Shown here: one piece after another, positions 1-6,860 of the stretch
Position numbering within the stretch: position 1 is the first letter of the stretch
Layout: every line of letters starts with the position of its first letter
Notes under the pieces: generated by a model
Database searches by the model: none
What the model saw: the letters and a program-made list of their open reading frames with translations, nothing else
Told to the model about the DNA's origin: nothing
Made by a program: the position numbers and the translations under genes
NCBI GenBank assembly: GCA_964415365.1
Contig: CAYPYW010000051.1
Location: forward strand, 1 to 9,171
DNA: 9,171 bases
Direction of reading: 5' to 3'
Origin: Hydromicrobium sp964415365
GTDB lineage: Bacteria > Actinomycetota > Humimicrobiia > Humimicrobiales > Humimicrobiaceae

Positions 1-27
1 CCTTTAATGCGTAAATATATCATAGTA

Positions 28-55
28 AGTATATCGTATCCGAAATATTTGTCAA
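28..55 (-). promoter_or_regulatory. Strong sigma-A-type promoter reading left out of the window
   Basis: On the minus strand TTGACA (55-50) is a perfect -35 box, followed after 16 nt by TATACT (33-28), a five-of-six -10 box. Transcription would start near position 21. The last bases of the window in this direction, TTAAAGG (7-1), look like the beginning of a Shine-Dalgarno site, so a gene probably starts just beyond the left edge. The -35 box lies within a palindrome (43-60). Confidence 0.75.
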
Positions 56-60
56 TATTT
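43..60. promoter_or_regulatory. Palindrome overlapping the -35 box, possible operator
   Basis: AAATATT (43-49) and AATATTT (54-60) are exact reverse complements with a 4-nt spacer TGTC, which is the complement of part of TTGACA. A repressor bound here would block the -35 region. The arms are AT-only, so chance is a real alternative. Confidence 0.35.
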
Positions 61-101
61 TCTTTTAAAACTTCTTTTTTTAAATTATTTCACTTATAAA
101 C

Positions 102-118
102 CTAATTTTTTAAATTAG
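102..118. terminator. AT-only hairpin, possible weak terminator after the last URO-D-like gene
   Basis: CTAATTT (102-108) and AAATTAG (112-118) form a perfect 7-bp stem with a 3-nt loop. In the minus direction it is followed by GGTTTATAAG, which has only a short U-run, and the stem is weak. It is the only hairpin between the last gene and the next promoter, so it is recorded as a low-confidence terminator. Confidence 0.25.
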
Positions 119-131
119 TTTCCCATGGCAG

Positions 132-146
132 GTTACAATTGGTAAC
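132..146. promoter_or_regulatory. Palindrome resembling a LacI-type operator
   Basis: GTTAC (132-136) and GTAAC (142-146) are exact reverse complements around a 5-nt AATTG centre. TGTTAC-type half-sites are typical for LacI/GalR-family regulators. It lies just after the last URO-D-like gene and about 77 nt upstream of the leftward promoter. CAGGTT occurs as a direct repeat at 129-134 and 149-154, and CGATCG lies at 159-164. Its function is inference only. Confidence 0.25.
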
Positions 147-173
147 AACAGGTTTTACCGATCGCTTTATTTA

Positions 174-1238
174 TTAATAAAATTTCTTATCATATTTTGC
201 TCTATATTGATGAGCCAACTCGGAAATTTTATTTGCCTCTTCTTTATCTTTAACATCCATAACCCAATACAGTATATTTCCTGGCAAGCTCTTTGCATCA
301 ATCATCTCAATTAACTCATCTTTTTTTATATTTATCATTAAGGGGATATCTTTTGTTATTTCCTTTATGCGGTCAATATTTTCTATAGCTCTGGGAGGTG
401 ATATCCAATCCTCAAGTCCTATTGCAATTAAATTATTTAAAGTAACATAATTTGGAAGAAGCCTCATAGCATCTGAATGAACATGCAGCCAACCAGATTT
501 GAATTCATCTATGATATCCTGTACATACTGCCTTCCGAACTTCTCAAATATCTCCTGGTGACATTGTCCATATGCATCGACACCAGCAAAAAAAGTCTCT
601 CCAGGTGTCCAAATCTGATAAAAGTTAAATCTTCCACCCTTATACTTTGACATAAGGTTTCTTTGTTTTTTAACCAGTTTAATACCTAGCTGTAGACCAA
701 ATTTCATAATATCTTTTATCTCTTCAGGGTAATCAAAAACATCCGTATAAGCGTCTCCACCCCTTAGGCAATCTAAGAGATTCAACCCTATCAATGTCGA
801 TAATTCAGTAAAGCCAAATCTTCCTTTTGATTTCTCCTCTAAAAATCTAATATAATCCAATTGCATCTTGAAATATCTATTATCTCCATCAAATTTTAAA
901 AACTCTTTATAGTTTTTCATATCCTTAATTAGCGGTTTTGAATAAGCTCCACCATTGGACCATACTACTTCGGCTCCCAAAAATCCTCCAAAGATATATG
1001 AACCCAGTTCACCGTATATGACAGGCAAATTATCATCTTTTATTTCCTTATTTACCTCAAATCCCTTTTCCCACTCTTCTAGCATAGACTCGTAATCTGG
1101 AGCTTTATCCATGGCATTAAGTACAGTAAAATTAGGTTCAAGGATATCTATCTTAACCAGAATTCTATCTAAAAATTCTCTATTCCATAACGCCCTGTAT
1201 CTTTCAACAACCTCATCAATATCAGGCTTGTAATACAT
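174..1238 (-). CDS. Divergent URO-D-superfamily-like protein
   Basis: A complete 354-aa protein that I place in the URO-D superfamily from its motifs: SGWLHVHSDAMRLLP (248-262) corresponds to the FLHxHS metal/substrate strand of these proteins, and LEDWISPPRA (275-284) to the following strand and loop. The N-terminal DIDEVVERYRALWNREFLDRILVKI resembles the start of uncharacterised URO-D-like proteins. There is no HemE RQAGRY motif. The C-terminal third is shorter and lacks the GGYI-DH-VPPDV element seen in the gene upstream, so active-site details must differ. AAAGG lies 8 nt before the ATG. With the preceding gene it forms an AT-rich tandem. It is cytoplasmic, with no membrane segments. An alternative is a corrinoid-independent TIM-barrel enzyme of unknown reaction. 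Confidence 0.65.
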   Translation of the reverse strand: MYYKPDIDEVVERYRALWNREFLDRILVKIDILEPNFTVLNAMDKAPDYESMLEEWEKGFEVNKEIKDDNLPVIYGELGSYIFGGFLGAEVVWSNGGAYSKPLIKDMKNYKEFLKFDGDNRYFKMQLDYIRFLEEKSKGRFGFTELSTLIGLNLLDCLRGGDAYTDVFDYPEEIKDIMKFGLQLGIKLVKKQRNLMSKYKGGRFNFYQIWTPGETFFAGVDAYGQCHQEIFEKFGRQYVQDIIDEFKSGWLHVHSDAMRLLPNYVTLNNLIAIGLEDWISPPRAIENIDRIKEITKDIPLMINIKKDELIEMIDAKSLPGNILYWVMDVKDKEEANKISELAHQYRAKYDKKFY

Positions 1239-1300
1239 ATCTATTACCTTTCTTAAGAAATTATTTTTAAATAATCTTTAATTCTTATTAATTACTCCAT

Positions 1301-2401
1301 TTATTCTAATTTATGATAATCAGCCATTTGAGCCCTCAACAATTCAATAAAAAATATATAATTTTCAAAAGGTACATCTGGTGGCACTGCATGATCAACA
1401 GCAGGAATATATCCTCCACTCTTTAGAAGTATGGGTACTTTTTTATAGATTTCCCTCTCAATATCTCTCTTATTCATACTAAGAACTCTTTTATCCAGGC
1501 CTCCCCATAGCCATAATTTATTGCCGTATATCTGTCTTAATCGGACTGGATCCATTCCAGCCGCAACTTCAATTGGCTCGAAACCATTGACCCCTGCTTT
1601 AATAATAAGGTCCATCAATGAATAATTATTCCCATCTGAATCAACTAAAATATTAATGCAGCCCTGGCTCTTTATAGCATCTATCAAGTTTTTGTAATGG
1701 TTAAAAATAAATTTTTTAAACATGGAGGGAGATATTAGAGGACCATTTTTAAATGCCATATCTTCCCAGATTAGTACGTAATCAATTTCTATATTGGCAA
1801 GCACATTATTACAAATTTTATTCTCAAAATAATGCCAGAACTCTGTTATTTCTTCTATAAAATCAGGGTTATCATAATATTCATAGGATAATTTTTCCAT
1901 ACCCATAAGTTCCCTGTGAAAGGCATAGGCACCAGAAATTGTTAATCCCAGAGGATAATCTCTGTTTCTGTATATTTTCCTGACTTCATTCCAATCCGGA
2001 TATCTTTCTTTTGAATCAGGGTTCAGCCTGGATTTTAAATTTTCAAAATCCTCCCTCTTTTTTACGGGGAATTCCAACCATTGGGGCATAGATTTCTCAG
2101 GAGAATTTTTAAATTCTTTTAGGATAGCTCCATTTTCATTTAGATATGTCACTGTTTCAGCACTTTCATCTATGACTTTTTTTTCAAATAATGGAAACAA
2201 GGGTAGACGATAGTGGTTAACAACAGGTACATATTCTCTTTTTGTCATATTAAAATACTCATAAGGAGTTTTATCCCGGGGTAGCCCTTCCTTATGCCAT
2301 CGATCAATAGTTTCGTCCCAAAAACCCATTGTTTCCCAATACGGAGGTTCAACTCCTTTTTCATGCTTACAAATACCCAGAAATCTTTCTCTCGTATTCA
2401 T
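1301..2401 (-). CDS. Uroporphyrinogen decarboxylase (URO-D) superfamily protein, not HemE
   Basis: A complete 366-aa URO-D/MtaA/CmuA-superfamily TIM-barrel protein. MNTRERFLGICKHEK is the standard opening of this group. IWEDMAFKNGPLISP (211-225), the DSDGN block (254-258), GGLDKR (300-305) and GGYIPAVDHAVPPDV (329-343) are characteristic motifs. The RQAGRY signature that HemE needs for binding uroporphyrinogen is absent: the same region reads PPYWETMGFWDE. The superfamily includes methylcobamide:coenzyme M methyltransferases and other corrinoid-linked methyltransferases, but this subfamily, common in anaerobes next to sugar genes, has no role known to me. No corrinoid protein or reductive activator is visible nearby. 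It is followed after 62 nt by a second, diverged member, so the two may act as a pair. Confidence 0.85.
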   Translation of the reverse strand: MNTRERFLGICKHEKGVEPPYWETMGFWDETIDRWHKEGLPRDKTPYEYFNMTKREYVPVVNHYRLPLFPLFEKKVIDESAETVTYLNENGAILKEFKNSPEKSMPQWLEFPVKKREDFENLKSRLNPDSKERYPDWNEVRKIYRNRDYPLGLTISGAYAFHRELMGMEKLSYEYYDNPDFIEEITEFWHYFENKICNNVLANIEIDYVLIWEDMAFKNGPLISPSMFKKFIFNHYKNLIDAIKSQGCINILVDSDGNNYSLMDLIIKAGVNGFEPIEVAAGMDPVRLRQIYGNKLWLWGGLDKRVLSMNKRDIEREIYKKVPILLKSGGYIPAVDHAVPPDVPFENYIFFIELLRAQMADYHKLE

Positions 2402-2510
2402 CTATTTGGGATTTCCTTTCTTTGTTACTCTATTTTATAAAGCTGCTTATTCTATTCATACCTCTGGGTTCAAACATTTTCACGGTCTTTATTTCATGCA
2501 TACAGTAAAT
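2402..2510 (-). other. Spacer between GH39 and the first URO-D-like gene
   Basis: A 109-nt gap with no terminator-like hairpin. A TATAAA (minus strand, about 2434-2439) is present, but no matching -35 box stands at proper distance. An AAGGA site lies rather far (about 13 nt) from the ATG at 2401. It also marks roughly where base composition changes towards higher AT. Confidence 0.45.
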
Positions 2511-4097
2511 TCACTTTATTTGTCTAACGGAAATTACCGTCCACGGCTTTATTTCACGCTGCAGGTTCAGATTTCCACCTGTGTCGGCACATATGATTTC
2601 CTTTTTAGTTTCCATTGCAACTCTTTTAAGAAGTTCCGTCTGTTCACGGCTGGGAGTTTCCGGGCATCTCATATCTTCCCAGTAATGTATCGCAGAACCA
2701 TGGCTTTCGTCCAGGGTTTCCACGATGAAGCGAGTATCACCCTTAAGGTCTGACAACTCAATACTTATAAGAAATGTTTCCCCCTTTTTCTGGATATCCT
2801 CTATGATGCTTCTGTCAGGATAGACTGACATTGGTACTGCGCTCGGAACCTGATCAACCGGATAATTATATGCAAGAATGCTTATGGTTTCGTCTGAAGA
2901 TCTTCTGGTTATAATGCACCCGTCTTTCCGCAGTATTTCTTCATCACCCAGGGAATTGAGGAAACGGTACGCATGAAATGAAGGTTTGACAATCCCCTGC
3001 AGGTTTATTAATCCAAATCCCCCGTGAAACATGCTTTGTCCCGGGCCTATTTCCTCAAAAATATCGGTGAATGTCCAGTAGCAAAGCGTATCCACCAGAT
3101 GGCTTGACTCGATATTGGTTTTTACAATAAATACAGCTTCTGGTACATAGTCACGGCTGCAATCCTTGTCAGATGCAGAAGAATTCCACTCTGTAATATG
3201 GATCTCTGCTTCAGGAAAAGGACTTTTGTCAATCAGTTTCCTTAAATATTCCAGGTCAGCTCTGGTGGAATCAACACTTCTTGATTGTCCCTTGAAATTT
3301 CCGTTCGGATCAAATGCAAAATCCGTTGGATATGTATGTGTCGAGATAAAATCTACAGGCAATCGCTCCCCCTGGCAGTAATCCAGAAACTCTTTCACCC
3401 AGACCGGTCTCCAAAAAGCCGAATTGATATCGTTACTTCGAAATGTCATTTGTTTCTGTAAATCTTCGACCTCACCCTCAAAACGGTTATCCGGCACAAA
3501 ATTGCTGGAGGCAGGGCCTCCTACCATCAATAAAGGATCAATCCTTTTTATAGCATTTACTGTCACTCTATACAATTCGAAATACTTTGTTCTTGTACCA
3601 TCCCAGAATACGGATAAATTCGGTTCATTCCAGACTTCAAAATACCATTTACGCACCTCTCCTATTCCATACCTGCCAACCCAATGTGTGACTGCCACCG
3701 TAATAAGCTTCTCCCATTTATCATACTTTTTTGGAGGGGTCACATTGCCTTTCCACCAGCAGACTTTTTTCGAGTGTTCAACCATATCAGACGGGAAAAA
3801 AGAAAGCTCGACAAACGGACGGACCCCTATGTCCAAAAGCCGGTCAAATAGATCATCTACATATTGCCAGTTAAATACGTCCATCCCGTCGATATTGCGA
3901 TAGACAAACATATCATCATGAAACAACCCGTGGAATCTGATATATTTAAATCCGCATTCCCTTACCGCCATCTTCAGATGCTCCATCCAGGAAGTACGGA
4001 GCCCTTCATTTGCTCTTCCAGAGCCTATGCAATTGCTCCAGAAGTGTTTTAATGGTTTACCAGGAACCTTTATACTTGCCTTAAGCTTAATATTCAT
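2511..4097 (-). CDS. GH39-family glycoside hydrolase, beta-xylosidase-like
   Basis: A complete 528-aa protein matching the size and layout of clan GH-A family 39 enzymes, whose best known bacterial members are beta-xylosidases such as XynB; alpha-L-iduronidases share the family. The TIM barrel starts near residue 20. YFEVWNEPNL carries the acid/base Glu (E158 from this start) and IHITEWNSS the nucleophile Glu (E303), the pair expected for a retaining enzyme. KYIRFHGLFHDDM and HTYPTDF are further GH39 hallmarks. After about residue 400 a beta-rich domain follows, as in XynB. There is no signal peptide, so it would act on imported oligosaccharides or small glycosides. Its composition is richer in GC than that of the two genes downstream. 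The family is firm. Xylose as the released sugar is only the default guess, and the neighbouring deacylases make an amino-sugar-containing substrate possible. Confidence 0.9.
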   Translation of the reverse strand: MNIKLKASIKVPGKPLKHFWSNCIGSGRANEGLRTSWMEHLKMAVRECGFKYIRFHGLFHDDMFVYRNIDGMDVFNWQYVDDLFDRLLDIGVRPFVELSFFPSDMVEHSKKVCWWKGNVTPPKKYDKWEKLITVAVTHWVGRYGIGEVRKWYFEVWNEPNLSVFWDGTRTKYFELYRVTVNAIKRIDPLLMVGGPASSNFVPDNRFEGEVEDLQKQMTFRSNDINSAFWRPVWVKEFLDYCQGERLPVDFISTHTYPTDFAFDPNGNFKGQSRSVDSTRADLEYLRKLIDKSPFPEAEIHITEWNSSASDKDCSRDYVPEAVFIVKTNIESSHLVDTLCYWTFTDIFEEIGPGQSMFHGGFGLINLQGIVKPSFHAYRFLNSLGDEEILRKDGCIITRRSSDETISILAYNYPVDQVPSAVPMSVYPDRSIIEDIQKKGETFLISIELSDLKGDTRFIVETLDESHGSAIHYWEDMRCPETPSREQTELLKRVAMETKKEIICADTGGNLNLQREIKPWTVISVRQIK

Positions 4098-4214
4098 AAT
4101 CAACAAACTCCTTTAAAGATATTATGCATTAAATACCATATTAGTGGTTAGTACCCCTATAAACTCACCTTAATAACAGAAAAAGATACAAATATAATAG
4201 TTTGCATCAAATCA
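4098..4214 (-). other. Spacer between ilvC and the GH39 gene
   Basis: This 117-nt AT-rich gap has no hairpin with a U-tract and no good sigma-A promoter. The best candidate, TTGATG followed 16 nt later by TATCTT, matches only weakly. The GH39 Shine-Dalgarno site AAAGGAG lies at 4108-4114, 10 nt before the ATG at 4097. A TTG codon at 4106 could extend the frame by three codons, but it would sit directly against the Shine-Dalgarno site and is not a plausible start. Confidence 0.5.
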
Positions 4215-5210
4215 TTATTTTTTAAGCCAGCTCATCATTCTTCTGAGTTCACCCCCTACTTTTTCAAGCTGATGCTCGGATTCATCTCTTCTCATAGCAA
4301 GAAACCCTGCTTTTCCTCCTGCTTTATTCTCTGTAATCCATTTAGAAGCAAACGTTCCGTTCCGGACTTCATTAAGAATTTTTACCATTTCTTTTCTTGT
4401 CTCGTCTGTAATGATCCTTTTGCCAGTAACATAATCTCCATACTCAGCAGTATCACTTATCGAATATCTCATAAAAGCAAAGCCACCCTGATTAATAAGA
4501 TCAATGATGAGCTTCATCTCATGGATACATTCAAAATATGCTATTTCAGGTTGGTATCCAGCATTCACAAGTGTTTCGAAACCGGCCTTCATCAATTCGG
4601 TAACCCCACCACAGAGTACAGCCTGCTCCCCGAAAAGGTCTGTTTCAGTTTCTTCTTTGAATGTTGTTTCTATTATGCCAGCCTTACCTGCCCCTATACC
4701 TGAAGCATAGGCAAGTGCATAGTCTTTTGCCCTGCCCGAAGCATTCTGGTGAATGGCTATTGCTGCAGGAACTCCTTTGCCGTTTTTATATTGCTCTCTT
4801 ACCGTATGACCGGGACCCTTTGGGGCTACCATAACAACATCTACAAACTCCGGTGGTTTGATCTGGTTAAAAGTTATGTTAAAACCATGCGCAAACATAA
4901 GTATATTACCTGACTTAAGCCCCTGGGAAATATACTCTTCGAATACCTCCGGCTGTGTCTGGTCGGGAGTTAGAATCATTATAATATCACCCAATTTTAC
5001 AGCTTCAGCAGTATCGTAAACTTCCAATCCATCTTTTCTTACCTGTTTCCTGCTTTCTGAAGTTGGGGTCAAACCCACAATAACTTTTAAGCCGCTGTCA
5101 TTTAAATTTTGAGCATGAGCATGTCCCTGGCTACCATATCCTATGATAGCTATTGTCTTTTCTTTTAATAACCCAGAGTCACAATCATTGTCATAATATA
5201 TTTTTGCCAT
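4215..5210 (-). CDS. ilvC: Ketol-acid reductoisomerase (class I KARI)
   Basis: A complete 331-aa enzyme of the short, class I length. It converts 2-acetolactate or 2-aceto-2-hydroxybutyrate to the dihydroxy acid, using NAD(P)H and two magnesium ions, in valine, leucine and isoleucine synthesis. The Rossmann motif GYGSQG (24-29), the catalytic FAHGFNI (H108), VAPKGPGHTVR, ETTFKEETETDLFGEQ (D191, E195), FECIHE (E227, E231) and RYSISDTAEYGD (S252) are all intact. The cofactor loop reads GLTPTSESR (46-54). Most class I enzymes have an Arg where T48 stands and Trp where R54 stands, while the two Ser positions are kept. AAGGAG lies 9 nt before the ATG. It is an outlier here: no other branched-chain gene is in the window, and the flanking genes look catabolic. 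Confidence 0.96.
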   Translation of the reverse strand: MAKIYYDNDCDSGLLKEKTIAIIGYGSQGHAHAQNLNDSGLKVIVGLTPTSESRKQVRKDGLEVYDTAEAVKLGDIIMILTPDQTQPEVFEEYISQGLKSGNILMFAHGFNITFNQIKPPEFVDVVMVAPKGPGHTVREQYKNGKGVPAAIAIHQNASGRAKDYALAYASGIGAGKAGIIETTFKEETETDLFGEQAVLCGGVTELMKAGFETLVNAGYQPEIAYFECIHEMKLIIDLINQGGFAFMRYSISDTAEYGDYVTGKRIITDETRKEMVKILNEVRNGTFASKWITENKAGGKAGFLAMRRDESEHQLEKVGGELRRMMSWLKK

Positions 5211-5268
5211 TGCTTAGTACTCCTTACTCCTCTATATACTTTTAATATTTTTTACTGATAAATCGGTT

Positions 5269-5299
5269 CTTATAACTTAAAATATTTACATGTTGCCAA
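5269..5299 (-). promoter_or_regulatory. Possible sigma-A promoter for ilvC
   Basis: On the minus strand TTGGCA (5299-5294) is followed after 19 nt by TATAAG (5274-5269), each matching the consensus box at five of six positions. The spacer is longer than the ideal 17 nt. The start of transcription would fall about 50 nt before the ilvC ATG, leaving room for the two GGAG sites seen there. The 180-nt gap here, much larger than the 30- and 55-nt gaps upstream, also argues for a separate start. No T-box core, CodY box or transcription-attenuation leader was recognised. Confidence 0.35.
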
Positions 5300-5345
5300 G
5301 ATTTTTTACACTTAAAACCTTTTATACGTTTAAAAAGTTATTTTT

Positions 5346-5372
5346 AATAATCATATCTAAACTATGATTATT
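5346..5372. repeat. Perfect 10-bp inverted repeat in the ceramidase-like/ilvC gap
   Basis: On the plus strand AATAATCATA (5346-5355) and TATGATTATT (5363-5372) are exact reverse complements separated by 7 nt. In the transcribed (minus) direction the hairpin is followed by A residues, not U, so it is not a standard terminator for the upstream genes. It could be an operator, or a weak hairpin protecting the 3' end of the upstream message. The AT-only character makes chance occurrence more likely than for a mixed sequence. Confidence 0.5.
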
Positions 5373-5390
5373 TTAATCTGTTAGTTTATA

Positions 5391-6830
5391 TTACGAATTT
5401 TCCTTCTGGTAAAGTTCATTTAACATTTCCACAGTTTTACTTGAGATCTTATCCAGTGAATCTGGCGCCAGTTTGGACCAATATGTGTAGCTCGGACTTG
5501 CCTCATGGCCTCCCCTGCTGCAACCGTCAAAAGTAGGGATATATCCGGCATAATGGGAAGAGCAATGTGCCATAAATGTAAAACCAGCCGGTGAATTTAC
5601 CTTTATCTCCAACTGGCCTTCCACAAAAGGCTCACCAGGCAGTCCGACAATAGCTGTACTGCCGATACGAAAAACTTTTATTTCATACATAAATTCCGGC
5701 ATCCGTTTCCTGCAGTATTCTATACTTTTAGTGGAAGCGGCCAGAAACCAATCCTCGTTTGATGCCATATTATTTTCATCTTTAAAGAATGGAAGTGGGT
5801 GTTCGGTAAGTATCTTGTCTACTACCTCCATCCTTTCTTTTGGAATATCCCTATAGTTTAAAGGGACTTTTTGAGTCTTCATATCAAGGGATTCAACATC
5901 TCCAAATCTCATCATTTTAATAATCTTCTCAGTTATACTATAAAGAGACTTACCCATTCTTTTATGATCAGGGACAAAGTTGGGTTCAAATGGGTCCCAG
6001 GGGTTAATATTGCCACAGCAACCATTAAGGATTATCGGTATGCAACTCACACCAAAATTCTTTTGAACTTCCCTCGTCCAGATCCCGGGCCAATCAGAAG
6101 ATACCACATGCCAACTTTTACTATTGAACAGATTAACAGGATGACAGGTAAAGTGAAGAAGCATGGCTACCATTTGCATATTTTCATCTCTCAGGCATAG
6201 AACTCCCACCTCAGGATCGGTAGGACCTTCATAATACAATAGGTTCGTTGGACCAACTGGATTATTTACCGCATTCCACATTTCAGTCCAAATTTCCGGA
6301 TCCGGGCCCGGCATTGCTATTTCACCTTTCCTTGTGATGAGCCGACGATTGAAAGCAAGTTTGTCCGCAATCCCTCTTCCTGCACTAGCCTGTACCGGAC
6401 GCATATCTTTAACTGCCTCTTCCACGGCTTTGATGGCCATATCAGAAGCAAATTCGGAATATTCGGTATCAGTTGCATTTAAAAATTCTGTTTCTTTTGT
6501 AAATGTAACAGGTAAATCGGGATCAAACATGAAACCGCCCACTCCGGGTGCTGAATGGGTCTGTGTAGCAAAAACCAGAATAGCATCATAGTCTATACCG
6601 TATAGCTCTGATACTGCCTTGCGTATCTTATCACAATATTTTTCTGTAATAATCGTAACATCCAAGCTCACCAAGCAAATTTTCTTTCTATCTGATTCAA
6701 TAACCAAAGCCTTGGCATAAAGCTGATCCAGAATAATCTCAGCGGATCTATATTCCCCAAAATCCGTCCCGCCAAGTTGTGTTCCTGCTTTCGGTGAGAT
6801 ATCTATCATTGAAGCCCCTGCTTTTAGCAT
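5391..6830 (-). CDS. Neutral/alkaline ceramidase N-terminal-domain-like protein, compact form
   Basis: A complete 479-aa protein resembling the catalytic domain of neutral (non-lysosomal) ceramidases. It starts with KAGASMIDISPKAG, as these proteins do after their signal peptide. Then come FATQTHSAPG (residues 87-96), a histidine block HFTCHPVNL (H230), NGCCGNINP (269-277), GLPGEPF (E400) and HYAGYIPT (426-433). These match the order of the zinc and active-site motifs in true ceramidases. Two differences stand out: the first His of the usual THTHS is Gln90, and the catalytic Ser of the usual GDVSP/GNLSP motif is Asn276. It has no signal peptide and no room for the C-terminal immunoglobulin-like domain, so it is a cytoplasmic relative and probably not a ceramidase. 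An AAGGA site precedes the ATG. It lies 30 nt after the PIG-L gene, likely in the same operon. The fold assignment is good; an amide-hydrolase role is inference. Confidence 0.75.
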   Translation of the reverse strand: MLKAGASMIDISPKAGTQLGGTDFGEYRSAEIILDQLYAKALVIESDRKKICLVSLDVTIITEKYCDKIRKAVSELYGIDYDAILVFATQTHSAPGVGGFMFDPDLPVTFTKETEFLNATDTEYSEFASDMAIKAVEEAVKDMRPVQASAGRGIADKLAFNRRLITRKGEIAMPGPDPEIWTEMWNAVNNPVGPTNLLYYEGPTDPEVGVLCLRDENMQMVAMLLHFTCHPVNLFNSKSWHVVSSDWPGIWTREVQKNFGVSCIPIILNGCCGNINPWDPFEPNFVPDHKRMGKSLYSITEKIIKMMRFGDVESLDMKTQKVPLNYRDIPKERMEVVDKILTEHPLPFFKDENNMASNEDWFLAASTKSIEYCRKRMPEFMYEIKVFRIGSTAIVGLPGEPFVEGQLEIKVNSPAGFTFMAHCSSHYAGYIPTFDGCSRGGHEASPSYTYWSKLAPDSLDKISSKTVEMLNELYQKENS

Positions 6831-6860
6831 CTTTATCCTTTCCTTTAAATCATCGTCTTT

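Noticed and set aside
2406..2753. Plus-strand open frame starting in the spacer and running over the end of the GH39 gene
   Set aside because: It overlaps the well-supported GH39 reading frame, has no Shine-Dalgarno site and encodes a composition typical of an antisense shadow (rich in Phe, Ser, Tyr, His).
4098..4214. Promoter for the GH39 gene (TTGATG-N16-TATCTT)
   Set aside because: Only four of six matches in each box, in an AT-rich spacer where such matches are common.
5211..5390. T-box, BCAA attenuator leader or CodY box upstream of ilvC
   Set aside because: I searched for the AGGGTGGNACCGCG core, a terminator with U-tract, a Leu/Val/Ile-rich leader peptide and an AATTTTCWGAAAATT-like site, and saw none.
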